37,447 nt of DNA from the NCBI GenBank assembly GCA_027624335.1, contig JAQBWV010000037.1:1-37447 (forward strand), written 5' to 3'. The notes under the pieces are model-generated. The model did no database searches. It was not told the DNA's origin and was given only the letters and a program-made list of their open reading frames with translations. Below are positions 35,617-37,447 of this stretch, one piece after another (the first letter of the stretch is position 1; every line of letters begins with the position of its first letter). Position numbers and translations under genes: made by a program. This stretch comes from Planctomycetota bacterium (GTDB lineage Bacteria; Planctomycetota; Planctomycetia; Planctomycetales; Planctomycetaceae).

Positions 35617-35868
35617 TTATGTCACCAGGGTCTGTTCGACGAGATCATTGATTACTCTCTCCGGTTGTAGATCAACCGTGTTCGTCGTTACCGGAAAATG
35701 CGAGTGGCCCAGACAATCTTCTTTAGAAGGTCTGAGTGCGTCAGCAAAGGGAGTTTCGTTGTCATGGCCGATAATGCCTGAATCTTCGCCTCTTGTGGCA
35801 TAACCACTCAGAAAACTCGAAACGAGTTGTCTGACCCATCCGCATTGTACGACGTGTCGGTTGGCATC
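35617..35868 (-). pseudogene. Probable orphan C-terminal gene fragment
   Basis: About 83 codons read as plausible protein (HVVQCGWVRQLVSSFL, GIIGHDNETPFADAL, CLGHSHFPVTTNTVDL and ERVINDLVEQTL) and end in TAA. No start codon with a ribosome site exists, and upstream the frame runs into low-quality sequence that overlaps the end of the next gene. It looks like the tail of a larger, possibly hydrolase-type protein whose 5' part has been lost. Three AGA arginine codons and low third-position GC set it apart from its neighbours. A complete tiny gene is less likely. Confidence 0.4.
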
Positions 35869-35921
35869 CTGACCGCCGCCGGTTGAACCCTGGCAATACG
35901 TGAGACACACAGGCCAGCACG

Positions 35922-37178
35922 TCACTTGCCTGTCACGCGTTCCGGAATCCATGAGCCGTTCCGACGCGTCACTCTGACAACGGAGATGCTCTGCCTTTCG
36001 TCGCCCGCGCGGCGGATTCCGGCAATATCCTCAGCGTCGAATGCATGCTCCGTGAAGACCAGCACCACGACCGACTCTTCTTTGTGGTCGTCGTTTGATG
36101 CAACCTCGACAACGCTTCGCAGTAGAACGTCGCGGGAAACGACTGTAGCTGGCAACGCTTTGAAATGACTCTCCACCGCCGCGAATTTGTCGATTGACAC
36201 TTCGGCGAGGACTTTCGGCTCGGGCGTCAGACTGACCAGCATGGTGGGTCGCGACATTTCAGGATTGGCTTTGAGCAACGTCGAAACATCGTTGCGCAGG
36301 TCGCTGAAAGTATTGGCGAATTCCAGTGAGGCCTGTTCGCCAGTCACACCGTCGGGCAGTCCGTCGAACAGCAGGATCAGACGCTGGCGAATCGGCTTTA
36401 TGGGGCCACCAGACACCAGCTTGAAGACAAACCACCCGCCCTGGTTCTGTGACTCGGAGTGATTCAGCGGGAAGTTCGTATGCGGGACGTATCCGTCCGG
36501 TGGTGGAGCAAATTTCAGCTCGACCGTATTGCTGCGAGCCACCCCTCTGGGAACCTGATCAACCAGCTTCCGGAGTTCGCCCATCTCTCCGTCGCCGACC
36601 CACTCGGCCGATGAGTCGCTGGCCGTCGAATAGACGTAAGTCAGCCTGTATGTGCCAGGTACTGAAATGCTCCGCCAGTTGAAGTTGGTTGCGAAGAAAC
36701 CGTAGTCGTCGACTTTCGCGTTCGGGTCAAATTCGGCTCCGGGTGCGACAGTGACAAAGTCCTGAGCACGCAGTGGATTGACCATTCCGCAGCGGGGCAT
36801 GCCATGCGTTTCCGATCCGGGAGGACCTTCGATCTCGTAATAGCAATGCGGATAACGCCAACGAAGGTCCGAAGCATCAAGACTCCCCACGAGCACCAAT
36901 TTTCCCTCGGAGACGTTCGTAATCCGCACACTCATCTCCGGCAATTCGCCCACGACGTACTCAGTTCGGATCGGCTGGAGTTGGCATGACAACGGCAGCT
37001 TTGCCGGTTCCCGTTTCCGGTCGACCGATCCATTCAGTTCGCGGTTCGCGAGTTCTGACGCAACGGCGCGAGACACCGTTTTCGTCGGCGGAACAATGAA
37101 TGCCGGCAGGGCAAGCAAGCTCAGCGCAGCGACCGTCGCCAGAATCGCAATCATGTGGCGGGACGGGCGAGCGTTCAT
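35922..37178 (-). CDS. Exported protein of unknown function
   Basis: A 418-residue protein that I do not recognise. It begins with a signal sequence or membrane anchor (about residues 7-30, MIAILATVAALSLLALPAFI). The first half (about 60-235) is beta-rich and reads like an Ig-like or DUF4384-type extracellular domain (CQLQPIRTEYVVGELPEMSVRITNVSEGKLVLVG, SVPGTYRLTYVYS). The last ~140 residues alternate strands and helices (RLILLFDGLPDGV, KEESVVVLVFTEHAF) in a pattern reminiscent of a von Willebrand A-like fold, without a clear MIDAS motif. ATG 37178 has AGAGGG 7 bases upstream. Its 3' end overlaps the extension of the fragment at 35617-35868. It is divergent from the gene at the right edge. 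Confidence 0.8.
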   Translation of the reverse strand: MNARPSRHMIAILATVAALSLLALPAFIVPPTKTVSRAVASELANRELNGSVDRKREPAKLPLSCQLQPIRTEYVVGELPEMSVRITNVSEGKLVLVGSLDASDLRWRYPHCYYEIEGPPGSETHGMPRCGMVNPLRAQDFVTVAPGAEFDPNAKVDDYGFFATNFNWRSISVPGTYRLTYVYSTASDSSAEWVGDGEMGELRKLVDQVPRGVARSNTVELKFAPPPDGYVPHTNFPLNHSESQNQGGWFVFKLVSGGPIKPIRQRLILLFDGLPDGVTGEQASLEFANTFSDLRNDVSTLLKANPEMSRPTMLVSLTPEPKVLAEVSIDKFAAVESHFKALPATVVSRDVLLRSVVEVASNDDHKEESVVVLVFTEHAFDAEDIAGIRRAGDERQSISVVRVTRRNGSWIPERVTGK

Positions 37179-37396
37179 GAAACAACCCTCTGGGACGAAG
37201 GAGAGGTTTACCAGCCCCAGCATAACCATCGCCCCACCGGTCGAGCCAACCCGGATACTTGCGGACGCCCTTGACCGTGATGCGGAGGATGACCTCCGCT
37301 TACGATGTTGATTCGTTTGCCGGCTTCTTCCGCTTCTTTACGAGTCTGCGTCGGCTGCCCAAATCGATACACGGTCCCATTGTGGCGGAGAGAACG
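37179..37396. other. Divergent gap with a short hairpin
   Basis: About 218 bases between the exported-protein gene and the edge gene. It holds a 7-bp hairpin (GCGGAGG at 37282-37288 and CCTCCGC at 37293-37299, loop ATGA), which may act in an untranslated leader. Minus-strand frames open to the window edge also cross this region, but none has a start in the window. Confidence 0.4.
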
Positions 37397-37447
37397 ATGC
37401 GATCCCTGAACGCCATCGCCGCCTGTTTGATCGTCGGTAGTGCGTTG
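37397..37447 (+). CDS. Start of an exported-protein gene, 3' end outside window
   Basis: Seventeen codons beginning ATG 37397 read MRSLNAIAACLIVGSAL, a positive charge followed by a hydrophobic core as in a signal peptide or lipoprotein signal. GGAGAG lies 5 bases upstream of the ATG. Codon third positions are mostly G or C. The product cannot be identified from so few residues. Competing minus-strand frames exist, so this call rests on the ribosome site and signal-like start. Confidence 0.5.
   Translation, partial: MRSLNAIAACLIVGSAL

Noticed and set aside
35617..35952. Calling the whole 111-codon frame a complete gene
   Set aside because: Its first ~28 codons overlap the end of the exported-protein gene and read as Cys/Gly-rich noise; only the later part looks like protein.
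37198..37447. Minus-strand frames open to the right edge
   Set aside because: They look protein-like in places but have no start in the window and compete with a plus-strand signal-peptide start that has a ribosome site.

Overview
The window looks like a chromosomal segment of a planctomycete, probably family Planctomycetaceae or a relative. This rests on the mix of genes: an N-terminally extended acyl-CoA dehydrogenase, a TolC-type lipoprotein with a long Pro-rich tail, a lipoprotein resembling planctomycete DUF6655 proteins, a membrane-anchored Ser/Thr kinase, LTxxQ-type secreted proteins, weak Shine-Dalgarno sites and wide spacing between genes. No tRNA, rRNA, CRISPR array, insertion sequence or phage gene was seen. 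No species call is possible from the sequence alone.

Layout. 1-4000: end of a Gfo/Idh/MocA oxidoreductase, a lipid A-type acyltransferase, a strong hairpin terminator, and the protease SppA on the minus strand. 4115-7310: a minus-strand unit of GntR/YtrA-type repressor, ABC ATPase and ABC-2-type permease, headed by a perfect 10-bp-arm palindrome and carrying a REP-like palindromic element between ATPase and permease. 7566-12374: thiC with its terminator, a small membrane protein, a lipoprotein FKBP isomerase, a lipoprotein alpha/beta hydrolase and a small heat-shock protein. 12581-20417: a minus-strand run of acyl-CoA dehydrogenase, DUF6655-like lipoprotein, GT39-like membrane protein and TolC-like lipoprotein. 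20509-23833: an Mpo1-like (DUF962) gene divergent from a FabH-type ketoacyl synthase, then the ribosome-assembly GTPase Der. 24186-28377: an extended SDR sugar epimerase, a DegT/StrS aminotransferase homologue without the PLP lysine, and a Ser/Thr kinase on the opposite strand. 28560-34172: a DUF1445 (D-glutamate cyclase-like) gene followed by a two-gene NAD-dependent formate dehydrogenase, with a NuoE-NuoF fusion as beta subunit and a NuoG-like molybdenum alpha subunit. 34197-37447: a second copy of the REP-like element, a secreted LTxxQ protein, a small lysine-rich protein, a probable gene remnant, a secreted protein of unknown function, and the first 17 codons of another exported protein at the right edge.

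Most of the window is housekeeping or ordinary accessory metabolism. I did not find a convincing new defence or mobile system. The observations most worth following are the two related REP-like elements (one inside an operon), the DegT homologue lacking its catalytic lysine beside a sugar epimerase, the fused formate dehydrogenase beta subunit with a changed Fe-S ligand in its alpha partner, and the orphan C-terminal fragment at 35617-35868.
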